A stretch of 64,000 nt of DNA from Helianthus annuus (Eukaryota; Streptophyta; Magnoliopsida; Asterales; Asteraceae). Both the position numbers and the translations under genes were made by a program. Of this stretch, positions 21,531-34,863 are shown one piece after another. The first letter of the stretch is position 1; every line of letters starts with the position of its first letter. Location of the stretch: contig NC_035441.2 of NCBI RefSeq assembly GCF_002127325.2, positions 50,472,663 to 50,536,662 on the forward strand, given 5' to 3'. The notes below the pieces were generated by a model. It was not told where the DNA came from and ran no database searches. It saw only the letters and a program-made list of their open reading frames with translations.

Positions 21531-22973
21531 CGCGCCTCCCAGTGCAAGCTCCATGTATACCTATCGACCTGCAAAGCATGTAACAGAGAGTCACCATCTA
21601 GTTGAGCGAGTTCACAGAAAGTATGTTCGTTCCGTAACGTGTGGCTCTACTAGGCCGATAGTATGTTCTAGTAGTGGGGGCTTCCCATAGTTGCATATAC
21701 ACTAGACTATTTATAACCATAAGTGTTCTTCTTAACACGAGAACAGTAGTACGTACAAGGTTTACGTAGGTTTTACGTAAGTGTCCTTCACAAACTGAGG
21801 ACAGTGATGAGTACAAGTATACGTAGGTTTTACGTATGTATTATCCGAGGACGATGGTAGATAGTCTAGTAACGGTGTAAGTACAAGTATCTATTCAATC
21901 TCATTCCTTCAATCCCATTCCCAAACCCCGGGAATCCCATGCCTTGGTAAGAGTGTGAACTCACCTTGGTTTGCTCGGTTTGTTATTGCTTCTAGTGTTA
22001 ATAAATGGTTAGGTCCGTTACACACGACCTAAGGTACATTGCACATACACTCAACGTAAGTGTTTACGTTCAATTAGGGTTTACAATTCCTTTATGTCTA
22101 AACAACTGTGTTCCGTGTGATAATCGTGTACAGAATAACGTGACATAGATTGTTCATACATACAATATTATACAGTCATATACAGTAGCATACAGTATCA
22201 TATCATACAGTACATGCAAGGTGTTCTTCGTACAGGGTTTTGAACTTAGCATCATAAGTAAACTCAGACCTTTCAAGCATTAACAGAACTCGGATCATGT
22301 ATCATTACTAAAATTCGGATCATGTACTCAATCTAAATCTCAGACAATTCATCAACAAAAGTCGGATCATTCATCAACACTTAAAAGTCGGACTATTCAT
22401 TATATCACAAAGTCGGACCATATGTTATGTCACAAAATTCGGACCGTAGGTAACATAAAACTCGGACCACATATGGAATATCAAAACTCGGACCCCTTAT
22501 GGAATATCAAAACTCGGACCCCTTATGGAATATCAAAACTCGGACTACAATCAATCTACAAAATTCGGACCAACATTACCCATCAAAACTCAGACTATGA
22601 ATCTCATCTAAAAATTCGGACCTTGTGATATATATATAAAGTTCGGACCTTTTGTTTTATATAAAGTTCGGACCCTTTTGTTTCCATTAAGAATTCAGAC
22701 CTTTTGTTAAATACAAAATTCGGACTCCATACCCTTTAAAATTCGGACCATAGGCGTGCTTGTTAAAGTTCGGACCATGTATACTTGCAAAACTCAGACT
22801 ATGTTTCATTCACAAAACTCAGACACTTAACTCCGAGTTACAACATACGTGATTTCCAAAACCAGTTTACAGAATCAATGGAACAGTTACATTTACGACT
22901 AAAAACCCTAATCCCAGAGCATTGCCAGTGTTGTAATCAAATCAACAATCAACCAATTCTAACATCTCAGGCA
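21531..22973 (-). repeat. Gypsy-B 3' LTR, segment 2
   Basis: Continues segment 1 past Gypsy-A; parallels about 57111-58665 of the 5' LTR. Holds two copies of the TTACGTA-GGTTT-TACGTAA hairpin unit (21762-21780 and variant 21819-21837) against four in the 5' LTR, a 26-bp tandem and many CGGACC words (22260-22830). Ends at the Copia-F target site AGGCA (22969-22973). Confidence 0.92.
22260..22830 (-). repeat. CTCGGACC word array with a 26-bp tandem, Gypsy-B LTR
   Basis: About twenty words of type AAARYTCGGACC at 20-40 bp spacing. Within it a strict 26-bp tandem has CTCGGACC at 22461, 22487, 22513 and 22539. The parallel array in the 5' LTR is at about 57950-58515. Confidence 0.88.
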
Positions 22974-23454
22974 TGTAGGATCGCGTTCGGCCCTGTTTGA
23001 GTCGATCAGAGAAATTCCTATCCAAATCAAGAGGCGGAAACTAATGATTTGGTGCTATTCTAGCTGGATTCACTTTAAACTTGCTGATTTATTGATTAAT
23101 AACTTGATTACACGTTCAGACAGCACTTCGACAGCACTTCATGGCTTGTCGGAAGAAAAACACCGTAAACTATGTGTTTTAGGTTCGCTCGAGAGACCTC
23201 TATATATAGACTAACAGGGTTCGCTTATACGTACATGCACGTATAAGCGGACCTATAACATGACACAAGAACGGATCTCATCACTTGTCTGAAAAGCGAA
23301 CTTGACCTAGACTGTGACATAAAAGCGAACCTAGATGTGTATACATAAGCGAACCTATTACAAACTAGTGTTTCTAGGTTATTTTGTCATATCTGATTTG
23401 TCCAACTTTAAGACTCGATGTAGGACGTAGTCGACAGACGTAAGTGCACCAACA
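22974..23454 (-). repeat. Copia-F 3' LTR (481 bp)
   Basis: TG...CA ends intact; same length as 39290-39770. Minus-strand TATA-like TATATATA at about 23200-23208; AGCGAACCT/AGCGGACC words at 23214-23366 lie just upstream of it. Confidence 0.92.
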
Positions 23455-23651
23455 GACTCCCCCTCGGATGTTGACGGAGTCTTCGAGTCTTCACAAATGT
23501 CAATCTACAGTCTTTATCAGTCTTCAATCTTCCTATGAAATATCTGTCATTTCAAGAATCCTCGTTCTCTTTCTTTATCATCAACAAACTCCTCTCTCTC
23601 GAATATTGACACGGTGTCTTCAGACTCCCCCTCTCAAACAGCTGGGATCGT
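23455..23651 (-). other. Copia-F 3' end with polypurine tract
   Basis: On the minus strand a purine run GAGGGGGAGTC (23455-23465) abuts the 3' LTR. The rest has no ORF of note. It ends with the Gypsy-E target duplication ATCGT (23647-23651). Confidence 0.7.
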
Positions 23652-25797
23652 TGTCACACCCCCAAAATCCACCTGCGGAGTACCACCGCGTGGGAGCGTG
23701 ACTGACCAGGATCAAGCCATCAATCATATTGAACATAGCATAATATAAATAAAGTAATTCGTAAAACTCCATTCAATACAATTGACGTTTCAAAACAATC
23801 ATAGTATCAGTAGCGGAAGCATAAGTAAATAACCCAAGTAAACCATAAGTTCAATTATTCGAAATGTTTAAACATAGCGTTCTTAACCCACTGCCCACAA
23901 CGTCCCGCTCCTCCAGTGCAAGCTCCATAAGTACCTAAGGTCCTGCAAGGCATGCAGCAGATAATCAACAAACTAGTTGAGCGAGTTCACAGTTTATAGT
24001 TTAGTTTGGGTAATAGTGCGTTTGTTCAATTAAGTTTCGTATCGTATCAGTTCCATCGCGGCCTCACAGGCATGTGTGCGAAGATTATGTTCGTTAGTTC
24101 GCGACCGTAGTCTTTACCGACCAGGGTGTGTGCGAAGGCAATTGATCAGTTCGTTCGCGACCATAGTCTTTACCGACCAGGGTGTGTGCGAAGGCAGTTG
24201 AGTAGTTCGTAAGCATCAACAGTTTAATCGTTCGTTACAGTATCAAAGTATGCACAAGTAATCATCCAACCCATTCCCACCCTGGGAACCCATGCCTTGG
24301 CTGTGTGAACTCACCTTGGTTTGCTCGGTATGCTAAGTTATGCACTCACAAGTAATTAATCACGTCCTATTGTATACACGTATAGTAAATCAGTTCATGG
24401 TCGAAATGTTACGCATGCAATTAATTGTTCACATAGCAGTTAGTTTGCATATCGGCACAGCACGTAGTATGGCACGAATACGTTCATCACTAAGCATGGC
24501 ATGTCAATTAAATCAACATATGTTCTATTGTTCCAGACATTATTCAAAACCCTAATATCTTTCGAATCAAATCATTATCTTTCGACATCAGTAATCATAA
24601 TCATCAAAATGATCCTTCGGTCCGAAGGTTATGTTTCGAACTAACACTATCTTTCGACCCAAGTTATCTTTCGGTCAAACTAGGTTTCGGTCAATTAATG
24701 GTTCGGTCAAACTATCTGTCGGTCAAACTATCCTTCGGTCACTACTACTATGATTCGAAGGATAGGTATCTTTCGGTCCAACAGTGGTTCGATCAATAAG
24801 TATCCTTCGGCTAGTAACAGTTACGTTTATCCGATTAACCCTTAACACAATTTTCACAAATCTGCTAACATCAACAAGATCAAACAAGCATACTTCTCAT
24901 GTTTATCAAGAACCCTAATCTGAATAACCAGATCATTCAAGCTACAAGATTATTCAAACCATCCGATTTACACATATGTTTTGATTACATAAACTTGTCC
25001 GATTACAATATCCAGCCGATTATTAATCTGGTTAACATACATATCCAATTCGTATACAAATCCGAGGAACATCCAAATTCTACCAATCATTCACAACCGA
25101 AAAACATGCAACCCTAATATCTTTCAAAACATACATACTATCCGATCACGATATGAACAATTTGGTTAACATATATCCGACTAATATACGTATCCGATAA
25201 ATCATACAATCCACATATTACAAGTAAATCGGTAAATCATATAATCACATACACCTTAAATACTAACCGGAATTGAGAGCAAAAAGGGAATTGTTCAGCA
25301 AATAATCTCCGGGTGTTTGTAATTGCCGTCACACACGAACTGAAAACTAGGGTTTTTCTTTGAAAATAACCATCAGTTTACATGCATCCTTATATATACG
25401 TATCACAGTAATGGGCCAAGCCCAACAGAACAACTGGGCCGAAACATATCGAAGGATATGTTTCGAGCGCGAAGGATATGTTTCGAGCGCGAAGGATATG
25501 TTTCGAGCGCGAAGGATATGTTTCGAGACTTCATATGTTTCGACATCCTTCGATTCATGCATCATGTTTCGTGGAACATCCTTCGTAGGTTGGGCCATGA
25601 TTCACACTAACTAGCTAACATACAGTACAAGTTTCACAATATGGAACCCATTATACACAATCAAACAATTATGCACAATCAAGCAATCAAACATATATAT
25701 ATACTTTCATATCAATCAAATGTGAAATTAAGTAATTAGTCAAACACATGCTCTTGTAATACGTATGAAATCAATCTTAGAAATTCGAGTTGTCACA
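23652..25797 (-). repeat. Gypsy-E 3' LTR (2,146 bp)
   Basis: TGTCACACCCCC...GAGTTGTCACA on the plus strand. Contains a 56-bp tandem (TTCGCGACC starts 24098 and 24154), CGAAAGATA-type words (24590-24810), a TATA box (25390-25398) and the 20-bp array (25450-25530). Confidence 0.95.
25450..25530 (-). repeat. 20-bp tandem array, Gypsy-E LTR
   Basis: Four units which on the sense (minus) strand read CTCGAAACATATCCTTCGCG, the same unit as in Gypsy-A, about 50 bp upstream of the TATA box. Second copy at about 32743-32823. Confidence 0.92.
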
Positions 25798-25873
25798 TTA
25801 TCCCCAACTTGAAAGAAATTTCGTCCCGAAATTTGGTACGCACTTACTGAGGTAGCTAGGCAAGTTACATAGT

Positions 25874-28800
25874 TCACCGGTTTTCCTGGGGTGTCACATC
25901 ATCCCCCCGTTGATTTGGAATTTCGTCCCGAAATTCAGTAGTAGTAGCTTCAGCCTCAGAAGTGGATGCATTGGTTTCGAATAGCTGGGGGTACTTTTCT
26001 CTCATCTGGTCTTCGCGTTCCCATGTATACTCTGGGCCACGCTGGGAGTTCCAACGAACTCGCACAAGAGGGATTCTCTTGTGTTTGAGGACCTTAACAT
26101 CCCGGTCCGTGATTTCAACTGGTTCCTCGACGAACTGCAACCGCTCGTCGATAGTGAGTTCCTTAAAAGGAACTATGAGGGTCTCATCTGACAGGCACTT
26201 CTTCAGATTCGACACGTGAAATACATTGTGAACTGCACCGAGTTCAGGAGGTAGGTTTAATCTGTAGGCTACCTTGCCAATCTTTTCTAAGATTTCGAAC
26301 GGTCCGACGTACCGCGGATTCAGTTTGCCTCTTTTACCAAAACGAACCACACCCTTCCAGGGTGAAACTTTCAATAAAACCCGGTCCCCGACCTCAAATT
26401 CCAATGGCTTTCTACGCTTGTCCGCGTAGGCTTTCTGACGGTCGCGTGCTGCCGCCATGCGTTGCCGTATCTGTGCTATCTTTTCTGTGGCGTCCACAAC
26501 AATCTCTGGACCCGTAATTTGACTATCCCCCACCTCTGCCCAACAGAGAGGTGACCGGCATTTACGTCCGTACAATGCCTCGAATGGAGCGGCTTGAATG
26601 CTGGTATGGTAACTGTTATTGTACGAGAACTCCACCAAAGGGAGGTGCTTTTCCCAGCCGTTGCCGAAATCGATAACACACGCTCGGAGCATGTCTTCTA
26701 GAGTTTGAATAGTTCGCTCAGACTGCCCATCCGTCTGAGGATGATATGCTGTGCTCATGTCTAATCGTGAGCCGAAGGATTTGTGCATCGCTTGCCAAAG
26801 CTCTGACGTGAATCGTGCATCGCGATCCGAAATAATAGAAGTGGGCACTCCGTGCCTCGAAACAACTTCTTTAAGGTAAACATCTGCTAGGGTGGAGAAC
26901 TTATCCGTTTCCTTGATAGCCAAGAAGTGAGCAGACTTTGTGAGTCGATCAACGATTACCCAAATAGTGTCATTCCCACGCTGGGATCTAGGCAAGCCCG
27001 TAACGAAATCCATGGAAATTTCTTCCCATTTCCACTGCGGTATCTTGGGCTGCTGAAGTAGACCAGCTGGCTTCTGATATTCGACCTTGACCCTCGCACA
27101 GGTCAAACATTTTCCAACGTAAGTAGCGATGTGAGCCTTCATACTAGGCCACCAATAAGTAGTGCTGATGTCGTGGTACATTTTATCCGACCCTGGATGT
27201 ACCGAATAGCGAGACTTGTGAGCTTCATCCATTACAAGTTCGCGTAACCCGCCATAAAGTGGGACCCAAATACGCCCCGTTACATAGTAAGCACCGTCTT
27301 CCTTTTGTTCCATGCGTTGCCTTGAGCCGCGTAAGGCTTCAGCTTTGACGTTTTCGGGTTTCAGTGCTTCTAACTGAGCAGCTCGTAACTGTGCAGGAAG
27401 ACTGGACTGAATGGTAAGCTGTAGCGCTCGCACGCGCTTAGGTAGAGTGTCTTTCCGACTGAGGGCATCAGCCACAACATTGGCCTTGCCTGGATGATAC
27501 TTGATGGCGCATTCGTAGTCGTTCAGAAGTTCAACCCATCTTCGTTGACGCATATTCAAATCCTTTTGCTTAAGGATATGCTCGAGACTCCTGTGATCGG
27601 TGTAAATCGTGCACCTGGTACCGTACAGGTAGTGTCGCCATATCTTAAGCGCGAAAACAACAGCTCCCAGCTCTAAATCGTGCGTCGTATAATTCCGTTC
27701 ATGAACCTTGAGTTGCCGAGAGGCGTATGCGATAACTTTATCCCGTTGCATCAATACACAACCAAGCCCTTGTATTGATGCGTCACAATAAACCACGAAG
27801 TCATCCGTGCCCTCGGGCAGTGAGAGAATAGGCGCGCTGCAAAGCCTATCCTTTAAGTACTGAAAAGCGGTCTCTTGCGTATTACCCCATCTGTAAACGA
27901 CACCTTTCTGTGTAAGCATAGTAAGTGGTTGCGCGATCTTTGAGAAGTCTTTAATAAATCGCCTGTAGTAACCTGCCAAACCCAAAAATTGGCGTATCTC
28001 TGTCGGTGTACGTGGTGCTGGCCAGTTTCTGATCGAATCAACCTTGGATGGATCGACATGAATCCCATCCTTGTTTACCACATGACCTAAGAAGTGGACT
28101 TCACGAAGCCAGAAGTCGCATTTTGAAAACTTTGCGTACAATTGCTCTTTTCGAAGAAGTTCCAAGATAAGGCGTAAGTGCTGCTCGTGCTCCTCCTGAC
28201 TCTTGGAGTAGATCAAAATGTCGTCGATGAAGACGATAACAAACTTGTCGAGATAGGGTTTGCACACCCTGTTCATAAGATCCATGAAGACTGCTGGCGC
28301 GTTTGTAAGCCCGAATGGCATGACCAGAAACTCGTAGTGACCATAACGAGTTCTGAAAGCAGTTTTGGAGACGTCCTCATCCCGGACTCTCAGCTGATGA
28401 TACCCTGACCTCAAATCGATCTTGGAATAGTAACACGACCCTTGCAACTGGTCGAATAAGTCATCTATGCGTGGAAGAGGATAACGGTTCTTCACCGTCA
28501 CCTTGTTGAGTTCACGATAGTCGATGCACATCCTGAACGTACCGTCTTTCTTCTTCACAAATAACACTGGAGCTCCCCAAGGCGAAGAGCTTGGACGAAT
28601 AAAGCCCTTTTCCAAGAGCTCTTGCAGCTGTTTCGACAGTTCTTCCAGTTCGGTTGGAGCTAAACGATATGGTGCGCGGGCTATTGGCGCTGCTCCAGGA
28701 GCCAATTCAATCTGAAACTCGACTTGACGATGAGGCGGTAAGCCTGGTAAATCTTCAGGAAACACCTGAGGGAAGTCGCGTACAACTGGGATATCCTCCA

Positions 28801-30621
28801 GCTCCTTTTCCTTTGCTGATGCATCAGTAACGAGGGCCAAAATGGCAGTATGCCCCTTTCGTAAACATTTCTGCGCCTTCAAGTAAGAGATGATGCCAAC
28901 CACAGCACCACTCTTGTCGCCCTGAACTTCGAGAGGTTCTTGACTGGAGCGAGGAATACGAATAACCTTTTCCTTGCATAAGATCTCTGCGTGATGTTGA
29001 GATAACCAATCCATGCCGATGACGACGTCGAAGCTACCCAAGACTATGGGTATAAGATCAATCGTGAAAGTCTGACCCGCTAGAACAATGCTACAACCCT
29101 TGACTACATGAGCGGCTTCTACACTTTTACCATTCGCTAGTTCTACGACGTGTTTAGTGTCTAGAGGTGTTGGTGTACGTTTTAATAAGTTACTCATTTT
29201 CATGGACATATAACTTGTATCAGCACCCGAATCAAATAAGACAGTAACATAAATATCGTCGAGAAGAAACTTACCCATAACCACATTGGGATCATTCACT
29301 GCATCTCCTCGACCCAACACAAAAGCACGACCACGAGCTTCATTGCCGTTGTTGTTTCCCCCGTTGTTGTTGTTACCATTACCCTGATTGTTGTTATTCC
29401 CGTTGCCCTGGTTGTTGTTGTTATTGCGATTCTGGTTCAACTGGGGACAATCGCGTTTGTAGTGACCTTCAGCCCCACACTGGAAACACCCCCGGTTTCC
29501 ACGCTGTGGCTGCTGCTGCTGATTCTGTGGAGCTGGCGGTGGAAGTTGCTGGTTCTGATTCACTGGTCGCGCGCTTCTACAATCTTTGGCCTCATGGCCC
29601 ATCTTGTGGCATCTTTGACATTGACTCCTGCGACATCTTCCACTGTGGTGTTTGTTGCACCTGTTACACCACGGGTGATTTCCCTTATAACCACTATGTC
29701 CCTGACTGCCCGATGACTGCTGACTCGGACTCTGGTAATCGTTGGTGCGACGTTGCTGAGTTTGGGACTGAACAGACGCTGATCCCCTGCTGGAATCCCC
29801 GTCCCACTTTCTTTTATTCTCGCTGGGTGTGGCAGAAGTAGCAGCAGTGGGAGTGACTGAAGTAACAGCTGTAGCAGTAGCGCCGACACGCTTCGGCAGT
29901 TTATTCTGATCCACTGCCTGATCGGTGATGCGGTGAGCGAGACACTGTATTTCCTGGATATTGTTGAGGTTAGCCGAGGTAACGTGGCTCTGTATTTCTG
30001 GCACCAAACCTTTAAGATACAACTCGATACGCTTGTAAGGAGGGTCCACCATAGTTGGACATAACACAGCCAACTCATTTGATCTCTTGGTGTAAGCTTC
30101 AATTTCCGAACCAACCATCTTCAGATTATACAACTCGTCCTCCAACTTGTGAATGTCTTCTCTAGTGCAGTATTCCCTCTTGATCAGTTCTTTGAATTCA
30201 TTCCAGGGTGTGGCGTTAGCAGCTGCCAACCCTAAAATCTGCACTTGTGCGTTCCACCAAGTGAGCGCAATCCCTTCAAGTGTGCCAGTGGCGAATTTCA
30301 CCCTGCGAGCCTCAGGGCATTCACACATCTCGAAAACTGACTCGAGCTTTTCAAACCAGTGGAGGAGTCCAACTGCTCCCTCCGTGCCACTGAACGAGCT
30401 AGGACGACAGTCCATGAAAGTCTTGAAGGTACACGCAGGTTGTTGCTGAGCGGGTTGACCTATTGTGTACGAATAGGGCAAAGTTAAGTACGAGAATTAA
30501 TGTAGGATCTAAAGATCCTAGTGTCTATACTGCAGGGTATACTACCTGCTTGGGCGGCTGCAACTGCCGCAGCAACGAGAGCCTCTAGCTGGGCTTGAGT
30601 CATGGTAATTCGTGCGGCCAT
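25874..30621 (-). CDS. Gypsy-E Gag-Pol polyprotein, two exons
   Basis: Proposed exon 1 is 30621-30546 (76 nt, MAARITMTQ...), intron 30545-30460 (86 bp, GT-AG), then exon 2 to the stop at 25874. The long frame alone opens at TTG 30481 and lacks an upstream ATG. Domain order as in Gypsy-A: gag domain; knuckles near 29620-29575 ([14 protein letters not shown]) and 29490-29450 ([14 protein letters not shown]); an Asn-rich linker (29440-29345); protease DSGADTS near 29230; reverse transcriptase with FIDD near 28225; RNase H; integrase HHCC and D,D35E; chromodomain-like end. It is 12 residues longer than Gypsy-A, mostly in low-complexity Gag linkers; elsewhere the proteins are nearly the same. No stop or frameshift was seen. 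Confidence 0.93.
30460..30545 (-). other. Predicted intron within gag 5' end, Gypsy-E
   Basis: Minus strand CAAGCAG|GTAGTATACC ... CACAATAG|GTCAACCC. It gives the same in-frame junction as Gypsy-A, with a length of 86 rather than 90 bp and several substitutions inside. That is what is expected of an intron under weaker constraint than its borders. Confidence 0.65.
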
Positions 30622-30929
30622 TGATCTTCACATCAAAGGCAACATAAGTGAGAAAGGTTCGCGAATAGTGCGATGACAGAAGAGTGTAAGCACATAAGTA
30701 TTCTCATGCAATGTCAAGTTGTGAGCAAGGTAATGTAAGCATACTACGAGCAAAGTTCTATGCAAATTCTAGCATGTAGGCAATAAACATAAACCTTATT
30801 ACCTAGGAAGTTGAGTCTTGCACGTGGAGCGAAGCGTCGTTGTGGATCGTTGAGAGCACTGTTCTGGTTATAGTCTGGTTTTAATAAAAACGTTTTTCCC
30901 ATATTAAAACCAAGTTCTCTATAACCAAT

Positions 30930-30942
30930 GGCTCTGATACCA
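30930..30942 (-). other. Primer-binding site (initiator tRNA-Met), Gypsy-E
   Basis: The minus strand reads TGGTATCAGAGCC three bases inside the 5' LTR. Confidence 0.93.
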
Positions 30943-30945
30943 ATC

Positions 30946-33091
30946 TGTCACACCCCCAAAATCCACCTGCGGAGTACCACCGCGTGGGAGCGTGACTGAC
31001 CAGGATCAAGCCATCAATCATATTGAACATAGCATAATATAAATAAAGTAATTCGTAAAACTCCATTCAATACAATTGACGTTTCAAAACAATCATAGTA
31101 TCAGTAGCGGAAGCATAAGTAAATAACCCAAGTAAACCATAAGTTCAATTATTCGAAATGTTTAAACATAGCGTTCTTAACCCACTGCCCACAACGTCCC
31201 GCTCCTCCAGTGCAAGCTCCATAAGTACCTAAGGTCCTGCAAGGCATGCAGCAGATAATCAACAAACTAGTTGAGCGAGTTCACAGTTTATAGTTTAGTT
31301 TGGGTAATAGTGCGTTTGTTCAATTAAGTTTCGTATCGTATCAGTTCCATCGCGGCCTCACAGGCATGTGTGCGAAGATTATGTTCGTTAGTTCGCGACC
31401 GTAGTCTTTACCGACCAGGGTGTGTGCGAAGGCAATTGATCAGTTCGTTCGCGACCATAGTCTTTACCGACCAGGGTGTGTGCGAAGGCAGTTGAGTAGT
31501 TCGTAAGCATCAACAGTTTAATCGTTCGTTACAGTATCAAAGTATGCACAAGTAATCATCCAACCCATTCCCACCCTGGGAACCCATGCCTTGGCTGTGT
31601 GAACTCACCTTGGTTTGCTCGGTATGCTAAGTTATGCACTCACAAGTAATTAATCACGTCCTATTGTATACACGTATAGTAAATCAGTTCATGGTCGAAA
31701 TGTTACGCATGCAATTAATTGTTCACATAGCAGTTAGTTTGCATATCGGCACAGCACGTAGTATGGCACGAATACGTTCATCACTAAGCATGGCATGTCA
31801 ATTAAATCAACATATGTTCTATTGTTCCAGACATTATTCAAAACCCTAATATCTTTCGAATCAAATCATTATCTTTCGACATCAGTAATCATAATCATCA
31901 AAATGATCCTTCGGTCCGAAGGTTATGTTTCGAACTAACACTATCTTTCGACCCAAGTTATCTTTCGGTCAAACTAGGTTTCGGTCAATTAATGGTTCGG
32001 TCAAACTATCTGTCGGTCAAACTATCCTTCGGTCACTACTACTATGATTCGAAGGATAGGTATCTTTCGGTCCAACAGTGGTTCGATCAATAAGTATCCT
32101 TCGGCTAGTAACAGTTACGTTTATCCGATTAACCCTTAACACAATTTTCACAAATCTGCTAACATCAACAAGATCAAACAAGCATACTTCTCATGTTTAT
32201 CAAGAACCCTAATCTGAATAACCAGATCATTCAAGCTACAAGATTATTCAAACCATCCGATTTACACATATGTTTTGATTACATAAACTTGTCCGATTAC
32301 AATATCCAGCCGATTATTAATCTGGTTAACATACATATCCAATTCGTATACAAATCCGAGGAACATCCAAATTCTACCAATCATTCACAACCGAAAAACA
32401 TGCAACCCTAATATCTTTCAAAACATACATACTATCCGATCACGATATGAACAATTTGGTTAACATATATCCGACTAATATACGTATCCGATAAATCATA
32501 CAATCCACATATTACAAGTAAATCGGTAAATCATATAATCACATACACCTTAAATACTAACCGGAATTGAGAGCAAAAAGGGAATTGTTCAGCAAATAAT
32601 CTCCGGGTGTTTGTAATTGCCGTCACACACGAACTGAAAACTAGGGTTTTTCTTTGAAAATAACCATCAGTTTACATGCATCCTTATATATACGTATCAC
32701 AGTAATGGGCCAAGCCCAACAGAACAACTGGGCCGAAACATATCGAAGGATATGTTTCGAGCGCGAAGGATATGTTTCGAGCGCGAAGGATATGTTTCGA
32801 GCGCGAAGGATATGTTTCGAGACTTCATATGTTTCGACATCCTTCGATTCATGCATCATGTTTCGTGGAACATCCTTCGTAGGTTGGGCCATGATTCACA
32901 CTAACTAGCTAACATACAGTACAAGTTTCACAATATGGAACCCATTATACACAATCAAACAATTATGCACAATCAAGCAATCAAACATATATATATACTT
33001 TCATATCAATCAAATGTGAAATTAAGTAATTAGTCAAACACATGCTCTTGTAATACGTATGAAATCAATCTTAGAAATTCGAGTTGTCACA
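30946..33091 (-). repeat. Gypsy-E 5' LTR (2,146 bp)
   Basis: Same length and apparent sequence as 23652-25797. TATA box on the minus strand at 32685-32692. The first 300-odd bases of U3 read almost the same as Gypsy-A U3, while the R/U5 part is largely different. Confidence 0.95.
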
Positions 33092-33096
33092 ATCGT

Positions 33097-34863
33097 AGTC
33101 TGGAATTCACAACTTCATTCTTAGATTGTAACCTGGCACTTCATCACATTCAGGTTTCGGAACCTTATCAACCTGCAAAAACTCTACCCAAAAATAAATT
33201 TTCTGATAACCATTTGTGAATAAGTTTTTCAAAACTAATTTACCACTTGCAGGAATAACGTTTTATAGCAAAAACTTTTCTCATCTTCATTTCAATAATC
33301 TTCAAGCACTTTCACCCAAACCATTTGTTCATCATGTTTAGCACTCGGAATTTTGAAAATCAGCTTTCCAAAATCAGTTATCGAAAATCTTTTTGGATTT
33401 TTCAAAATCAAAGTAACAAACACCATATGTAAAAACACGAAGCAAATGCAGAAAAAATATATTTACAGACAATATTTTTGTGAGTTTTTGCAAGAGGATC
33501 ATATCAGTTTTTGAGACACATCACCAACACCGTTAAGCTTGATTACATATTAAGTTCTAAACAATTTACCTAGATTGTCAGTATGTTTGTCCACTGAAAT
33601 TTTCACACAGACTTCAATTGATTCGAGATACGATATTAATGTTTTAGAAACTAAAACTTAATTGTGTATCACTCCACTTGAATATACTCCTGTATCCAGA
33701 TCCCAATATTCAGTCTTACAGGTGAGTATACCACAAATGATATCTGTAAAGGGGTAATGTGCGAGGGTCGTGAGAGCTCAGGTCGATACTTCCGTATACG
33801 CAGAGAGATGACGGCTTCGACAGTAGGTGGGTCCCCTTTAGAGGATCTTTTGTTACAACAACAAAGATTATCAATTTTATTGTTTAATCAGATTGCTGAG
33901 GGCGAGCTTATATTTCAAAGCTTTTTGCAGAAAGTATTATTCGGGGACTAGGTCAGTATTTCCATACAGCAGAAGTCCCGGGATAATACCCCAGATATCA
34001 CTGAGCATAAAGACCTAGTATCTCAGAATACGGGACCTTTCAAACAAGATTTCGGGGGTTACCCATATATCCAAGAATAGTTACCCACGAATTAAGCAAG
34101 TTCGAATTTAGGTTTATATCTCGTTTCAATTTACTAAATGTGCGAAAACCTACTGACACATCCGCAGTAAGATTGTTTATCACTTTTAGCTTTACATTTC
34201 TTTAGCATGCTGTGATAGTCCACTGATGTACTATCATTTCCTCTTTTATGCAACAAAAACTCATTTTTCAGTTTATCATGTTTTTGGCTTTTTCAAATTT
34301 TCTGATGTTTTTGGATTTTCTAAAAAAAACTTACTCCCCCTAAAATTCAAATATATCTAAAGAAAATTGAAAACAAACTGTACAGAACCTGACAACTGAT
34401 ATCGAATCGCTTCAATTCTCCATCCGTTTGGCTTAAACAATCAGAATTCCCCCTCACAACAAACTATTTTCCCATAATGATTTCAAAACACTTAAGTTTG
34501 TTTTAATCAAAATGTTTTTTCCGGAAAATAAGTTTAGTTGTTATTACCACTTGTAAAATTGGGGTACAAATCATCACATTGTTTTACCAATCTTGTGAAT
34601 AATAGTTAATTCAAGTTCAATTCAATGACCCTGATTTAACCACTTGTAGAAACAACTGGTTCACTATCTGAATCACTAAGCATTTCAAACCTGTTTTTCA
34701 ACCAATTACCATCTGTTGGTTGAATTCTCAAGGTGCCGATTCCTACTCCTCGCTTACAAACCTGGGAGTTCCGGCAAGTCCTGCAAAATCTCAAACACAG
34801 ATTAAGAAGGATGCCGATTCATGATCCACAATACCAACTTGGGATCTCCGGCAAGTCAGGTTT
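33097..34863 (-). other. Copia-F non-coding region where pol would be expected
   Basis: About 1.8 kb between the CCHC ORF2 and the Gypsy-E insertion with no long frame on the sense strand and none of the Copia pol motifs (DSG protease, DDE integrase, YVDD, RNase H). Near 34790-34720 a TTTTGCAG|GACTTGCC acceptor-like site sits where Copia-2 has TTATGTGCAG|GATC just before pol. A short imperfect hairpin (GATAGT...ACTATC) is at 34211-34232. Confidence 0.6.

Larger units (their letters stand above)
23652..33091 (-). mobile_element. Gypsy-E: full-length, apparently intact Tekay/Del chromovirus
   Basis: 9,440 bp; two 2,146-bp LTRs offset by exactly 7,294; flanked by ATCGT (23647-23651 and 33092-33096). 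Gag-Pol is one open frame. No LTR differences were noticed on reading. It is nested in Copia-F, so it is one of the youngest insertions here. Confidence 0.95.

Noticed and set aside
24340..24555. 71- and 72-codon frames repeated in both Gypsy-E LTRs (also 24899, 31634, 32193)
   Set aside because: Identical because the LTRs are identical; not evidence of coding.
33757..33951. 64-codon plus-strand frame in the Copia-F spacer
   Set aside because: Antisense to the element, no motif, likely chance.
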